This document shows, piece by piece, positions 1-12,514 of a stretch of DNA of 64,000 nucleotides. The notes beneath the pieces were generated by a model. The model was not told the DNA's origin. It saw only the letters and a program-made list of their open reading frames with translations, and did not search any database. A program made the position numbers and the translations under genes. The stretch is from assembly GCA_019916065.1 (NCBI GenBank), contig CM034244.1, forward strand, positions 23,986,471 to 24,050,470, in the 5' to 3' direction. Source of the DNA: Vitellaria paradoxa. Taxonomy: Eukaryota > Streptophyta > Magnoliopsida > Ericales > Sapotaceae. Positions within the stretch are counted from its first letter, which is position 1. Each line of letters begins with the position of its first letter.

Positions 1-482
1 CTTACCAACTAAGCAGTTAGCAAAACATTGAAAACAAGGGGAGGGAAAAAAAAATGCCAAAAGGGGAAAGAAAAAAGAATAAATGAATCAAAACTTTCTT
101 CATTTTGGTTAAAATATTTTATTCAAGTTGCAGCTCAAATATTTGCTTAAAATAATACATTGTATGTGATGTGCACAGCCAAAATGATATTTCCAAAAAA
201 ATGAATAAAGGTTTGCCTTGTAAATTTCCTTGCTGAAAAGAAAAAAAAACAAATGTATCTTATCATCCTAAAATGTTAGTTTGCAGCAGTTACAAGAAAA
301 TATTATTGCTTCCAATATAAGTCCCAGAAGAGGTAAATAAAACTAAAAAGAATTCACTACAAAAGCTCAACACAAGGCAATTCTTAGAAATGAATAGTTC
401 TCATTTTTTCCAAAAAAATAAACTAAAAAGAAAACAAACAAATAATAAATAATCTATAATAGTCATTTAATCAGATACTTAC

Positions 483-3400
483 AGGCATAGCTTTTATAGC
501 CTTGCCACCAAAACCTCCTCCAACTCTTCTTGTAATCACACGGACATTATGTCCAGGAATGCCAAGGCATGTTGCAATTACACTGTGTGCATACTCAGGG
601 CACTGAGATGAACTGTAAACTAGCATGCAGTTGTCTTCATCTGGGATAGCAAGGGCAGTTTGTGTTTCCATATAGAAATAGTATTGAGACGGAAGTTTGA
701 TCTGCATGCCACAAATAAGATGGGATCAATTTAATCCAAGTTTACATATGAGAGTGAATGATTCCACGAAAGTTTCTTAATCATTACAATCTAAAATCTA
801 TACTACATAAAAAGAACATAATTATTAGAGGGAAAAAGAAGAAGAAGAAGAAGAAGAAGAAGAAGAAGAGACAATTATAAGAAGTACCTCTGAAGAAAGA
901 ATCGTGTGGTCAGCTTCAGCCATTCCTTTCGAGAAGTCACCAACCTGTGCTGGATATAGGGAAGGAGGAACCTCAAAAAAGCTACATCTCTCAGCAGCCT
1001 CTTCAACAGTCAAAATTGGGGGTTCCAAATTTTCAGTGTCATAATCAACCAAGGCACTCTCTGCGGCTATATCTGCAAGCTTCTGTGTACCTGCAACCTG
1101 AAGAAACATTCTGTTTATTATATGAAGGCACCAGAAAATAAAAAGAAAAATGCAAATGAATACCTTTGCTTACATAGATCCATTGTATATAGAGAACTGA
1201 TAAACATTGACAAATAAATTCTCATATAAAAACAATTGAAACAAGAAATTACCACAAACGCAAGGCGCTGGCCAGCAAACCTGGTAAGATCATCGGCAAA
1301 TAGAGGTTCAGAACCAAAAATGTTCATAGATCCTATATTTTCCCCACCATTTGGGATATCTCTAAACGAAATAACTCCAGCTACTACATCTTGCAGCAAC
1401 CTGGAGTTAATTTTAACACCCTTTACCCGTGCCAAAGGCTTCGTGCTACAAATGAAAGCACCATGAAGGCAATCTGTTGGTGAAGGAATATCATCCACAT
1501 AGACTGCTTCACCTGTGTATTTGGCCAATAACTTCAGTAAGATGAAAAATTGAATTGTTCAATGGTTTCAGAGACATATCATCTGGTAATTATAGCCAAA
1601 GACAAGCTACTCTATGAATGTTACATATGCAAGACAAAGATAAAAAAAAGTAGGAAAGAACAGAAACGATATCTGATTAACATCAATTAGAAATGACTAA
1701 AAAAACAAGAAGAAAATTGTGGAGAAGTTAATCTAGGAACACATTCAGCTTATATGAATTAAAAATTAACATCATTGACATCTTTCATTCTTATAACACC
1801 CAGCACTACATAGACTTGGTTAAATCTCTCCAATTGCAAGTATCATTGAAATCAATCAATGAGTTTACTAGCTGGAACTTTAACCAGTAAAAGAAATAAA
1901 GTAATCCATGCCCATGTTGAAATAAAATACAAAGGGCAGAGCAAACCAGAAGCTTGGATGGCAGCACCAGCTTTTGTAATTGGTTCGCCCACTGGATAGT
2001 ACTTCCAGTTTGATTCCACCACCTGTTTTCCAGACGATAACAATGCTGGATTTTCAATATGACTAAACTGTTCACAATGATTCTTTAGTTTGGACTCCCT
2101 CTTTAAGAAATTGTCTGTACATCCATCCAACATGCCATCAGAAAATTCACCACAAGCATCAACAAATGGCCGAAGGAAGTCAAAGAGAAAACCAACAGCC
2201 AAGCTTGACCTGTAAGCAGCACTTGATGTACCAACTTGAGGCACAACTGTAGCTCTAAGTAATTTAATAGCTCCCAGAAGAACACTAACACTCAATAGTT
2301 TTCCAGCCAAGAATTCCTCAACATCTCTTGCTCGTATTGCATGTTTAGTCCCATATGCACCAAAAGCCAATTGAATGTTGTCTACAATGAATCCATTAGA
2401 AGTTTTACAGGGAGTAACTTCAGCCAAGAAAGCGGCATTTAAATAGGCCAATGCACTCCCAAGGGGTCGAGGCGCAGCACGATAGCTTTCAAACAGCAAC
2501 TTTGTGTCGGTTTTTATAGAACCATTCTTAGCTGGTCCACCGTATGGAATGTGGACACTTAAAAGCACACTTCTGGAGTCTAAAGGAGGTCTTCCCAAGA
2601 ACTCCTCCAGTGTAAGCTTTTCATATTTATGATATGTCATTATATTCACTGTTGAATCCACAGCAAGTAGTATCGTAGCAATATCTGAAGGAAAATAATT
2701 CCGTTGTGCCATGATCAAATTTCCCCCTACACTAGCTGAGTTTCGAATGAACAATGAAGCAACCTTCTCCATATGGCCAGCAATTTTTGGGAACACTGCC
2801 TCACCTTCTAAATGAAAGTCACTTTTGTTTCCTTCCTTCAGAGCTAATATAGCTTTAGCGATTGTCACAGTTGCTCCAATTTCAATCCCCGTCGGATCCC
2901 TTCTAATCATCGAGAGCTCATGGATGTATCTCAGGTCAATGTATTTGTCATAGAGGTTTACTTCCTTGTAATATCCTGTCCCTGTGTTACCACATACTAG
3001 TTTCACCCGTGAACTATTTTCAGCTGAATTGGATGCCAACATATTTTGAAGCTCCTTAACACTAACAGGATTACACCAAGAATATCTTTTAGAATTTAAA
3101 AGCATGGAAGATCTAATTTCACTTTTCAAGAACTCAGGAAATGTGCAAATTTGGTCACTTGGGTTATAAAATGGTAATTTACTTATTTTAACTTCATTAT
3201 TCTCTCCTTTCTTCCAAAAAGAATTGAGTCCCAAATCTTCCATGTCAACATTAGCTGCACAGCTTTTGCAGGCATCAGCTATGGGTCGATACCCTGTACA
3301 TCGACACAGATTTCCTGAAATGGAATATTCTGCTTCAGAGACTGTCAACTTCGAGAATCCCGGAGGAGGCTCCGCCCGTGGTGTTTTTTCAGCACTGATA

Positions 3401-5755
3401 AGAGCTGAGAAGAGAGACATGCACATTCCAGGTGTACAAAACCCACATTGAGAGGCATGGAAACCGGCAAACCTTTGGTGAATTGGGTGAAACCCATCTT
3501 TACTATTTCCAAGCCCTTCAGTTGTAGTAATTGAATACCTATCTACGCTGCAAAGAAGTGTAAGACATGAACTCACAGTAAAACTTTCAATTTCTTCACT
3601 CACAGGATCATACTTCGATAGTAGAACAACGCAAGCACCACAACCACCTGTGACCATCAAATTTTGAAAAACAAATATCAGTTAAATGAATATGCAAGAG
3701 ACATTTGATAATAAATTAAAATATATTAAAACTTGTCGACACTAAGACTTAAATGAGTTATGAGATTATTATAAACCCAAATCAATCAAAAGTATGGCCT
3801 ATGAAGCACTGATCATAGCAACCATAGTCACTACTACACCTACAAACCAGTTTTGGAACACATGCTACAAAACGTGATATGTTCCTGTTGAAATAGCTTG
3901 ATATACATTATTGAGCCCATTTCCTAACAACTTAAGTTTTTGGGATGATTGGTGACTTAACATGGTATCAGAGCTCTGATCCCAGGAGGTCTTGAGTTCG
4001 AATCTTATTATCCCCATTTATTGTTGTGCATTTTATTTGCTTGTATTGGTGCGCCTTGTTCGATTTAGTTTGCTTCTCTCTACTCCTGGTGCAAATTAGG
4101 GGTTGCACATGAGAGGGAGTGTTGAAATAACTTGATATACATTGTTGGGTCCATTTTCTAATAGGTTAAACTCTTGAGACAATTGGTAACTTAACAGTTC
4201 TAATACACTAAATTTGATGATCCAAACAAATCATACCTAGGTTATGTTTTTGTTAGAGAATACCTCTAAAATAATGAATTAATAACAAATTGTGTGACAA
4301 GAATCAATAAGTTAAAACATTTACAAAAGGATAATGAATAAACATTCAAATTAACCAAAAAGTGCAATTGGTTTAATGAATATTTACGCTGTTTTATTTT
4401 ATTGATTAATTTTATCTTATTTTATTTTAAAATAAATCGCTTTTATATACCAAAAATTTTAATTATTTTTTGACAACTTTATGAGAAACCTATCCCCCCA
4501 TCGTATTGCATTTCAAAGTACAAATATACCGCATGTCGTTATCGTTCCATGAAGTGAAACAAACCAAGCTTCAAGTAAGATTGGTACGGACACTTAATAA
4601 TGGTTATCATATATGTATCCAACACATATGACACAGTCCAACATATCAAAATATAGACATGTCCTGTGACATATCCCCAATATGAGACAAGAAACCTCTA
4701 AAACCATAAATCTTTTATCTCATATTTTGTTGTATATTATTTATTGAATAAGCTTTCAAGATAGACCCGACGGTGTTTGTATTCTTGTTCTTTCAAAATC
4801 ACCGAATTGGTGTTTGTATTCATATCATGTCCATGTATTCCAATTCTTTCAAAATCACCATATTGGTGTCCGTATCCTACAAGTATCCATATTGATTCTT
4901 CTTGGAGTATGGTTCTGACCTGCTTCTTGATTGCCAGTAGAAACAAGTAAAAGGAAGGGAAAAAAATGCTAAATATGAATCTACTGCATCCTGCAGTTGA
5001 TTTTCAAAAAAGCAGAATTCAACAAAAATCAAATGTTAAAATAGGTTTGGTTCGGTGAACTTTTGTTTACTATAATCATAACTAACAAAAAGACAAGAAT
5101 TAAATGTTCTAGTTTCCCTCATTTTCCCAGCAATCAGACATAAAACAGTTAAGCAAAACCAGACACATAATACCTGAGATAAATGTGTATATACATAGAC
5201 TCTTTTTTCTTTAATCAAAATTCAAACACAAGACGTCCTTATATTCCAATCCAAAACTAAAAAACAACAAAAATAAATAAAAACTAGTATTCTTTAACTG
5301 TTTCAAAACCCCATTATAGCAAACAGTGAAAATATAAGAGGGAAGGGGGATCGCAGACTACATGGTAAAAATCAAATAATACAGCGAGCACAGGGAAACA
5401 GTAAACTTTTAGAAGAAAATCCATCAACCCAGATTGCAACCCAACAATTTTCACCGATAAAACACATACATAAAAGGTAGAACACAGACACACACACACA
5501 CACACACATATAATATATAAATATAGAGAGAGAGAGAGAGAGAGACAGAGAAACGGAGTGACCTTCACCACAACTAAGCTTGACACCCTTGAACCGAGTT
5601 TGGGAACGCAAGAATTCGAGTAGAGTAGTGGAAGGGTCGACGGTGGATAGTTCGAACCTCTCTCCATTAACTGCAAAGACCAGAGTGTCTCCTTTCATTG
5701 TCGTTGTCGTAGTCGGTGATGGTGGTGCTAGAGCTGGTAGTGATCTCTCCTCCAT
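483..5755 (-). CDS. AAO: Plant aldehyde oxidase (AAO family), exons 1-5, 3' part outside window
   Basis: Molybdo-flavoenzyme oxidising aldehydes (indole-3-acetaldehyde or abscisic aldehyde in known plant members); cytosolic in the family. Exons read from the minus strand with GT/AG borders: 5755-5563, 3647-1947, 1512-1253, 1097-888, 701-483; the frame is kept throughout (861 codons of the roughly 1,350 usual). First [2Fe-2S] domain: Cys62, 67, 70, 92. Second: Cys132, 135, 179, 181 (QCGFCTPGMC and NLCRCTGYRP). FAD domain about residues 220-550 (GNTGTGYYKE, SASVGGNLIMAQ). Hammerhead domain from about 632 (EAVYVDDIPSP). The molybdopterin domain begins with FYMETQTALA and GGGFGGKA, then leaves the window. 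AO rather than xanthine dehydrogenase, because HPIHQRFAGFHASQCGFC is the AO form. Substrate cannot be told from sequence. The exon of 1,701 bp is large. Start: the ATG at 5755; a second Met at residue 20 is an alternative. Window positions 1-482 are intron 5. Confidence 0.93.
837..870. repeat. (GAA)n microsatellite in AAO intron 4
   Basis: About ten perfect GAA units lie just inside the 5' splice site of the intron between the exons ending at 888 and starting at 701. In transcript sense it is a (TTC)n pyrimidine run about 18 bases after the donor. Confidence 0.9.
3648..5562 (-). other. AAO intron 1
   Basis: Intron 1 (1,915 bp) has donor GT at 5562-5561 and acceptor AG at 3649-3648. Besides the TRIM it holds a (CA)n run at 5487-5508 and a (GA)n run at 5526-5545, both close to the donor. 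Near 4788-4875 there is a short direct repetition of a unit starting ttctttcaaaatcacc. I see no exon in it. Confidence 0.8.
3886..4196 (+). mobile_element. Complete TRIM/SMART-type miniature LTR element in AAO intron 1
   Basis: Two 77-bp direct repeats (3886-3962 and 4120-4196) start TGTTGAAATA and end TTAACA. The first is followed directly by tggtatcagagc (3963-3974), the classic primer-binding site matching initiator tRNA-Met. The second is preceded by a purine tract (gagagggag). Target-site duplications are gttcc (3881-3885) and gttct (4197-4201), 4 of 5 identical. No coding capacity; such elements are mobilised by proteins of other LTR elements. It lies antisense to AAO. The length of 311 bp fits the small TRIM class called SMART. 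The two LTRs differ at several positions, so the insertion is not very recent. Confidence 0.92.
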
Positions 5756-5867
5756 AAAAAAGACCCAGTGTCTGAGTCTCGGGTTTAGCTCATTTCATCC
5801 CTCCAACAAATTCAGTGATCCAAATTTGCAACTCAAACATCTGACCCCATGTCGGAATCAGCTCATT

Positions 5868-7798
5868 GACTTTTTTTTTTTTAATTGATAATTTTGGCAG
5901 ATATTCTGAAAATTATTTCGGTAAATGCGGTTAACGAAAACGCCTTTTCATACCGTAATTGAATGATATGCTTGGAACTAACGTTTCTTGGTTTCATCAA
6001 TAAAACATCATCTCAAATCGTGTTTTTACTTTGGTTAAATAATACACTATATTTATTCGTATCTAAATCACATATTAAAATTTTTTTATGTATTTTTTTA
6101 TTCATATCTCGCGTAATGATTTTACTGTGTAAATCTATTATTCTTATATTTTCAAATTAATTAATGAAATGTTGACTTATTATCTTTATATATCTTCTAA
6201 ATATTACATTTATAAGAATAATAAATTTTTTAATATTTTTAGAATATCTCTTTAGTTTTTTTTCTTAACCATGCTAAAAATTAAAGAAATATACTAAAAA
6301 AATTTAATGTTAAAGAGAATATCAACACCTAGACAAGAACATGATAAAAATGAAGAAAGAAAACAAGAGATTCATAATAATAAATAATAGATATATACAT
6401 GCACATGAAATATAATTTTTTATTACAAAGAAAAAAAAAAGATAAGAGGGAATAATAGATATACATGAATTATAAATTTTATTATTAAAAAAATGACAAG
6501 AAGAATATAAAATTATAAATTTTATTATCATAATACATTTTATACGAAGATAAAAAAATATAGTATAATACAGCGATCTGAAAACCGCTACAGCATTTCT
6601 TGAAAAAAAAATGATAAAATGTCATCTAATTACCTATTCATTAAGTTTGAAAACCCATTTTCATTCTTCGTGGATTGGTAAAAAAGTTTATTTTTATTTT
6701 TCATTTATCTATATCTAGATCGCATATTATCTTTTTTTTGTGTATTCTTATTTCTTTCCCGTGTATGCTTTTTGTGTATATCTATTATTCATTTTGGCTA
6801 TATCTATTTTTATTATATTCTTATCTAAAAATGTAATATGATATTGCATTTTTTGTATAATAAAATTTACTTTATCTATTATTCCTTTTTATCCTTTTCT
6901 TTCTTCTTTCTTATCTTCATGTAAAATGTATTATGATAATAAAATTTATACTTTTATATCTATTATTCCTTCTTATCATCTTTTTTTTATAATAAAATTT
7001 ATAATTCATGTATATCTATTATTCTCTCTTATCTTTATTTTTTTGTAATAAAAAAATTATATTTCATGTACATGTATATATCTATTATTTATTATTATGA
7101 ATCTTTTATCTTCTTCTTTCCTTTTTTGGGCGGGGATGTCTCAAGGTGTACAGTCCAATTTGCACACACCTCAACTAATCCTTAGAGTCCTGAAGTTAGC
7201 GACTGAGCCTCCAGTGGCCCTGAGGAGACTCGAACTAGTAACCACTGGGGAGTAAACTCAAGGTCTTACCATCAAGCTAACCGTCGGGGTTTTCTTCTTT
7301 CCTTTTTATCGTGTTCTCATTTGGGTATTGATATTCTCTTTAACATTAAATTTTAGTATATTTCTTTAATTTTTAACGTGGTTAAAAAATAAAACTTAAA
7401 GAGATATACTAAAAATCTATTACTCTTATAAATGCAATATTAAGAAGATATATAAGGATAATAAGTCGACATTCCATTAATTAATTCGAAAAATAAGAAT
7501 AATAGATATATACAAAAAAATCATTACGCGAGATAGGAATATAAAAATACACAAAAAAAACTCCAATATATGATTTAGATATGGATAAATGCAAAATACT
7601 ACTTAGCCAAGGCAAAAGCACACTTTAAGATGACATTTTCTTGATTAAGCTAAGAAACGCCAAATGAGATGGCAGTTTCAGGCATATCATTCAATCGCAA
7701 TATAATACTGCGTTTTCATTAACAACATATACCGAAATACTTTTGACAGTATTTCCATGATACTTGCCAAAATTATCAATAAAAAAAAAAAAAAAGTC
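5868..7798. mobile_element. Long inverted-repeat (foldback / long-TIR) element upstream of AAO
   Basis: The left arm (about 5868-6550) and right arm (about 6905-7798) are reverse complements over most of their length. The outermost bases pair: gac, T-run, aattgataattttggca on the left against tgccaaaattatcaat, A-run, gtc on the right. Inner blocks pair too, for example around ttaatgttaaagagaatatc (6305) with its complement near 7335. A loop of about 350 bp contains no ORF of note. The design fits a non-autonomous foldback or long-TIR Mutator-like element; I could not define a clear target-site duplication. It starts 112 bp upstream of the AAO start codon, so AAO's promoter is inside it, squeezed in front of it, or beyond it. 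Confidence 0.8.
7128..7291 (-). mobile_element. tRNA-derived SINE inserted in the foldback element
   Basis: A block less AT-rich than its surroundings is flanked by a 16-bp target-site duplication, ttcttctttccttttt (7111-7126 and 7292-7307). On the minus strand it starts near aaccccgacggttagcttga. It has an A-box-like tagcttgatggtaaga and a B-box-like agttcgagtctc, as in tRNA-derived SINEs transcribed by RNA polymerase III. The 3' end merges with the T/A run of the duplication. It interrupts the right arm of the surrounding inverted repeat, so it is the younger insertion. The exact plant SINE family was not determined. Confidence 0.85.
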
Positions 7799-8743
7799 TA
7801 GTTCATTTCATTGCTCCAACAAATAAAATGTTCCTAATTTGTACCTCCAACATCTCAATTTATAATTCCATTATTTACATCCACATGACACACAGACTTA
7901 TCTGTCACAATTATTTTATAATCCTTTAATTTAAATAATACATATATTTAAGATAATAAAATTTATAAGCTTTAATAATTTATTTTATCTAATATAATCT
8001 ATAAGCTTTAATAATTTATTTTATCTAATTCACAAATCGTGCTCTAATTTTTGACACAAAATATTATATTATAATGACTAAAATATATTATATAATTATG
8101 AATAACATGGAGATAACTTATTGTTTGTGCCAAAATTCTGTAGTGCAAACAACGCACGATTTTTTATGGTTTCTGTTGATTGCACAGGCATAGCAAAGTG
8201 GACTCCATGGATATAGATAAGGATAATGATTGAGCGATGGGTTGCCATTGCCTTATCGCAAGAACATCAAATGAGACTGCGAGTATGGATTAGAATCTAA
8301 CTCAAGATATGGATTTGATTCTAAACGTGAGTACGGGATATTGTGATTCATTAAAATATTGCGTATCAAATTATAATATAATCAACTGATACTCAGAATA
8401 ATATGGTTTATAATATAATTAATACTTAGAAAAATAAGATGTAGATTCAAAATTCAAGCTATAATCAATTGATACTCAAAATAATATGGATTATAGTACA
8501 ATTAATACTTAGAAAAATAAGATGCAGATTCAAAATCTAAGCAATATGTTGCACGGGAGGCATTATACAACTCCTAAAGATGAAGATGAGTATGGAGATA
8601 AGTGAGTTATAAGAGAAGTGATTTACAATTAAATCACTTTTTAAGGACATGTTTCGTATGGGTGAAAAATTTAGGAGTAAAAGATTACAGAAGTAATTAT
8701 TCCCTAATAATGATTACTAGGATAACAAATTTATGGTACTTAT
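7799..8743. other. Intergenic, AT-rich, with a two-copy 83-bp tandem repeat
   Basis: No gene is seen. The start (about 7798-7860) resembles AAO's immediate upstream sequence at 5787-5848 in direct orientation: both carry catttcat, ctccaacaaat and a cctccaacatct-like string. Positions 8378-8460 and 8461-8542 are adjacent copies of one 83-bp unit starting ataatcaa. Reverse-complemented, about 8110-8560 resembles 19710-20260, so this is part of a dispersed repeat. The last 100 bases look like one end of a MITE split by the LTR that follows. Confidence 0.55.
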
Positions 8744-10312
8744 TGTTATCCCAAATAGCAACACTAGAGGGGGGTGAATAGGGTTGCTTAAAAATTTTGC
8801 AATAAAAATTTCAACCCTAAAACAAATATGTCAAGATGAATATGAAATGCACCAAAAAAAATTATTTAATAATTGTGAATGAAGAGTGAGTGCTAGTGTT
8901 TGCAATAAATATAAAGAGAATGGAAGAGAAACAAACACAATCGATTTATAGTGGTTCGGCTTCAATGTTGCCTACGTCCACTCCCCAAGGCCTTCCTTGA
9001 GATTTATTCACTATTTTTTGAAGAGCTTATTACACACTAACTTCCCAAGGTGCTAGAAACCTTTCCCAAGTGATTTTATCCCCAAATCACTCACACAAGT
9101 CTCTCTCAAAGAAAGTCTCTTGTTTTGGTTTAACACTTGAACCAAAACTAACAAGAGCTCATCCAACTCTCACAAATTAAAAGGGCTTTAAATTTCCCTT
9201 TCTTACAACAACAATGATGAGTTTATAACTCAATCAAATCAAAAAGAAACTGTCACAAGTTGAATATGAAAGATGAAGCACAAGTGTGAGAAGAAATCAC
9301 TTTATGTTTGCAAAGTTATGGAATTTCTTGTATCTCTTTGTAAGCACTTCTTTCTTGCCTCCTTCTTCTTCTTGAATCTGAGTTTGAGGCTCTATTTATA
9401 GATGAAAATCTCCAAATGGCCGTTACTAAGTGAAAAGACACTTTTGCCCTTGAAAGAAATTGAATTTCCTTGCTTCCAATGCTGTCTTTCAGTTTCAGAT
9501 TTTCGGAGATATATTTGTGACCGTTTTTCACCCTTATAACGTTCAAATATGACATTGCCTCAGAGTAAAGACTTTGTAGATATATAAGTCCGATATCACA
9601 TGACAAAATTTGAGATTCATCCAACGGTTAGATAGTCAGATATCGCTTCTGAACCGAGACCAGCTTTTGATAACTTTTTCTGACATTCTGAATCTGTGTT
9701 TCCCGTTTAAGCTTCTGTTTCACCATGATAATTTTAGAATTAGAAGAACCTTAAACTATAAAAGTTGTAGCTTTTTGAGTCTTCGTTTTACACACCAAAA
9801 ATCAGAATTTTTAAAGCTGTAGAGTATAAGTTATGTCTCAAAAAATAAGACTAGCTCCAGAATCCAGAATTAAAAACGTTTCTGTAATGACTCATATTCC
9901 AACTCATGTTTTGATATCTTAACGTCAGATCCACAAAAATTTCCCTTCGGTAAAGTTGTAGATATAGAAGTCTAGTTTACCATATTAAAATTTCATGATA
10001 ATTGAACCGTTGGATCTTAAGATATCATCTATATACTGACATGTGTCTGATTTCTCTGTCTATCCGAGTTAACCTCTAGTTCAAATATTCATCTTACTTT
10101 GATTTCTATTACTCCAAACTTCGAAATTCCTTTATTCCTTCATCCAAATTATGTGAATATCAATCTCTTCCAACTCTATTATCTTGAATCTATCAAATGA
10201 ATTGTAACATTTCATACAATGTCTATTTAAAAATTAATTGTGAAAATTTAATTCAATATTTGTTATCATCAAAATCAATTATAAAACTAACTTTATAAAC
10301 CTTGGGCCAACA
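8744..10312 (-). mobile_element. Solo LTR, family A, copy 1
   Basis: 1,569 bp bounded by a perfect 5-bp target-site duplication cttat (8739-8743 and 10313-10317). On the minus strand it starts TGTTGGCCCAAGG and ends gggataaca, with short inverted termini TGTTG/CAACA-like. No primer-binding site, polypurine tract or internal region adjoins it, so it is a solo LTR. A second copy in the opposite orientation lies at 56693-58269; shared blocks include a segment open in one frame at 9610-9822. The termini and a gttttgatgataacaa-like stretch suggest a Ty1/copia-type LTR, but the lineage is not proven. It contains no gene. Confidence 0.92.
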
Positions 10313-10317
10313 CTTAT

Positions 10318-11280
10318 CTTTGAAATAAGAGAATAAATATTACCTAGTAATAATTATATTATGTTTGGAATGCTAAAAATTTTGAAAGAGTAAAAGTTAA
10401 TTGTGTTTAGATTGAGAATCAATCGACCAAAGGGTAAAAGCTAATATTTGATTTTAATAAAATATTTTAATAAAATGAATCATCATAATTATTGTTATTT
10501 TGATTATAATTAATTTTAATAAAAATATATTATTAAAATATATAACTTTAAATTAGTTATAAAATTAATTTTATCATAGATGAATATCTCAACAGTAATT
10601 AATTTTAATAGTGAATTATTATTTGTTAAAAATTATTTTTATTTTGATAAAATAATTTAATAAAACATAATTAACTTTAGATTATTTAAATAAATTATTA
10701 ATTTTAATAATCCATTTTTTAAGAAGAAAATTGAAAACATTGTATGCACAAGAATCGTTAGCATATATTTTATACTTTCAAACGTATAAAGAAGATTATA
10801 TTAGATGTTCAAGACAAGCATATTATAATATTACTATTGTATCTTCGTTGGCATTGAGACTAAATTTGTTATGACAACAACAAGCACATTGAAAGTTCTT
10901 ATCCCATAACTAGGCATTTTTAAGTAAATATAGATTACTATCACAAAAATAAATTTATTAAAAAAATCTACTTCCCTAGTACCAGATTATATGTTTTTTA
11001 ACTCCACAACTATTTCACCAACTATAAAACCCACAAGTAAAAACATCATTTTACACTAGCAAAATCAATCCCTAAGGAACAAAATAAGAGCATTTCAAAT
11101 CTCAAGTTAAGTGTTGAATTTTAGTTGTTCAAATTGATAAATATATAAATATATATATATGACAAAAGGTTACGAAAAACATCCACACCCAAATCACCTA
11201 CACGAAGCTAAGCATAATATGCACAAATGCATAATTCCTATCACTAGTTTGTAAGGTATATAAAAGGTATTTGCATCGTC
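10318..11280. other. AT-rich intergenic DNA
   Basis: No coding potential, RNA gene or repeat with clear ends was found. The first 120 bp continue the MITE-like sequence interrupted by the solo LTR to the left. Confidence 0.5.
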
Positions 11281-11817
11281 AACAGTGATCTTGCGTAGCA
11301 CCTGCAGCACATGCATCATTAACATTCCAGGAACTACACTTAGGTCACACAAGCAAGTCTTATCAACCTTTCCCTCAGAAGCAACAATATTTAATATCTG
11401 TGCAAGTTAATCATTCCCGCTTTGAATGGCTTTTCTATTTTATTAACCGGTTGGCTTGCACACTTTCTATTTCCTCCAACTTTCTCTTATTAAATGCCTT
11501 CCTTGAAGAACTAGTGCTTGTTAGAGTTATGTTCAACTGGACTACACTCTCTTTAGAAGGAAAATAGATGATAAAGTTCACCTATGACTCAAGTGTCTTT
11601 CTTTCTTTATCTAAACAATCAATAACAATAGCAGCAATATCCCCGTTAGCTCGAGCCTTCGAAAAAAATCTACTCAAAATTATCAAATAAAGGCCAAGGC
11701 TTTTTATGCAGTCCCTTAGCAAATTTGTGACTCTGCAGTACAACTAATAAGTAGAAATAGTTATTGGCAGTAACAAACTAAACATTAATAATTATATAAA
11801 AAAATGAATGTAAGTAA

Positions 11818-12183
11818 TCATTCAAATACCTTGCTCCATTCATAAAAAATAACCCTGTCACTTGTCACCATCTTCAGTTCATCATCCCACCTAAATCCAC
11901 CCTCTTCTTTTTTTATTTCAAGAAGTGCAAAAAATTGTGATTTGAGATAAGTCAACCTTGAGTCGATATTCTTTACAGTTATACTACTAGTAAATAATTT
12001 TAAAGTCAATTATTTCTCTAGCACTTCTAGATATCTAACTCGAAAACCACATTCCCATCTGAGCTTCCATTTATGATGCATTTGCAGTAAGCTATTAGTG
12101 AGGTAACGATCTTCAGTTAATAGGCATATCCTCCTAACGTCTTTCTTCTTTTAGGGATTCTTATTTTTAACCTTTGAATCCAT
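11818..12183 (-). pseudogene. PIF/Harbinger ORF1 remnant (Myb/SANT-like domain)
   Basis: The minus strand from an ATG at 12183 reads MDSKVKNKNP, a stop, then a frame with LLQMHHKWKLRWECGF and, further on, a 63-codon open stretch (12009-11818) with LTYLKSQFFALL and GFRWDDELKMV. These match the layout of the Myb/SANT-like DNA-binding domain (PF12776) found in the accessory ORF1 of plant PIF/Harbinger transposons: LKxQ, then GFGWDD and KMV. The protein would help the transposase bind terminal repeats. It is broken by stops and lies just downstream of the transposase remnant on the same strand, as is usual for the two-gene element. Weaker similarity may continue to about 11300. Confidence 0.65.
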
Positions 12184-12514
12184 GCTCACCACTAAGAATT
12201 GGCACAATAATATGCAATAGTTCAATTTAAGACAAGGATAAACCACAATCCTTAATATTCAACTACAAATCATAGTCCATCAAAATACAAGAACATATCA
12301 ATTTACTTACCCAAAAAAAAAAAAAAGAACATATCAATTTTGAGATAATGATAAATGCACACGAAATATTCAATTTAAGATAGGAATAATTTAAGATAAG
12401 GATAAACCACAATCCATAATATTAAGCTACAAATCATAGTCCATATATTCACCCCAAAAATAAAGTTACAAATTAGTCCATCAAAATACAAGCATAAAAC
12501 ATAGGATAAAGCTA

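Noticed and set aside
3963..3974. tRNA gene fragment suggested by tggtatcagagc
   Set aside because: It is the retroelement primer-binding site located directly after the 77-bp LTR; no cloverleaf follows.
483..5755. Xanthine dehydrogenase instead of aldehyde oxidase
   Set aside because: The HPIHQRFAGFHASQCGFC and FYMETQTALA forms are those of plant aldehyde oxidases.
9610..9822. A conserved 70-codon ORF also found at 57195-57407
   Set aside because: Conservation is explained by both lying in copies of the same solo LTR; the surrounding LTR is equally conserved and there is no start or splice context.
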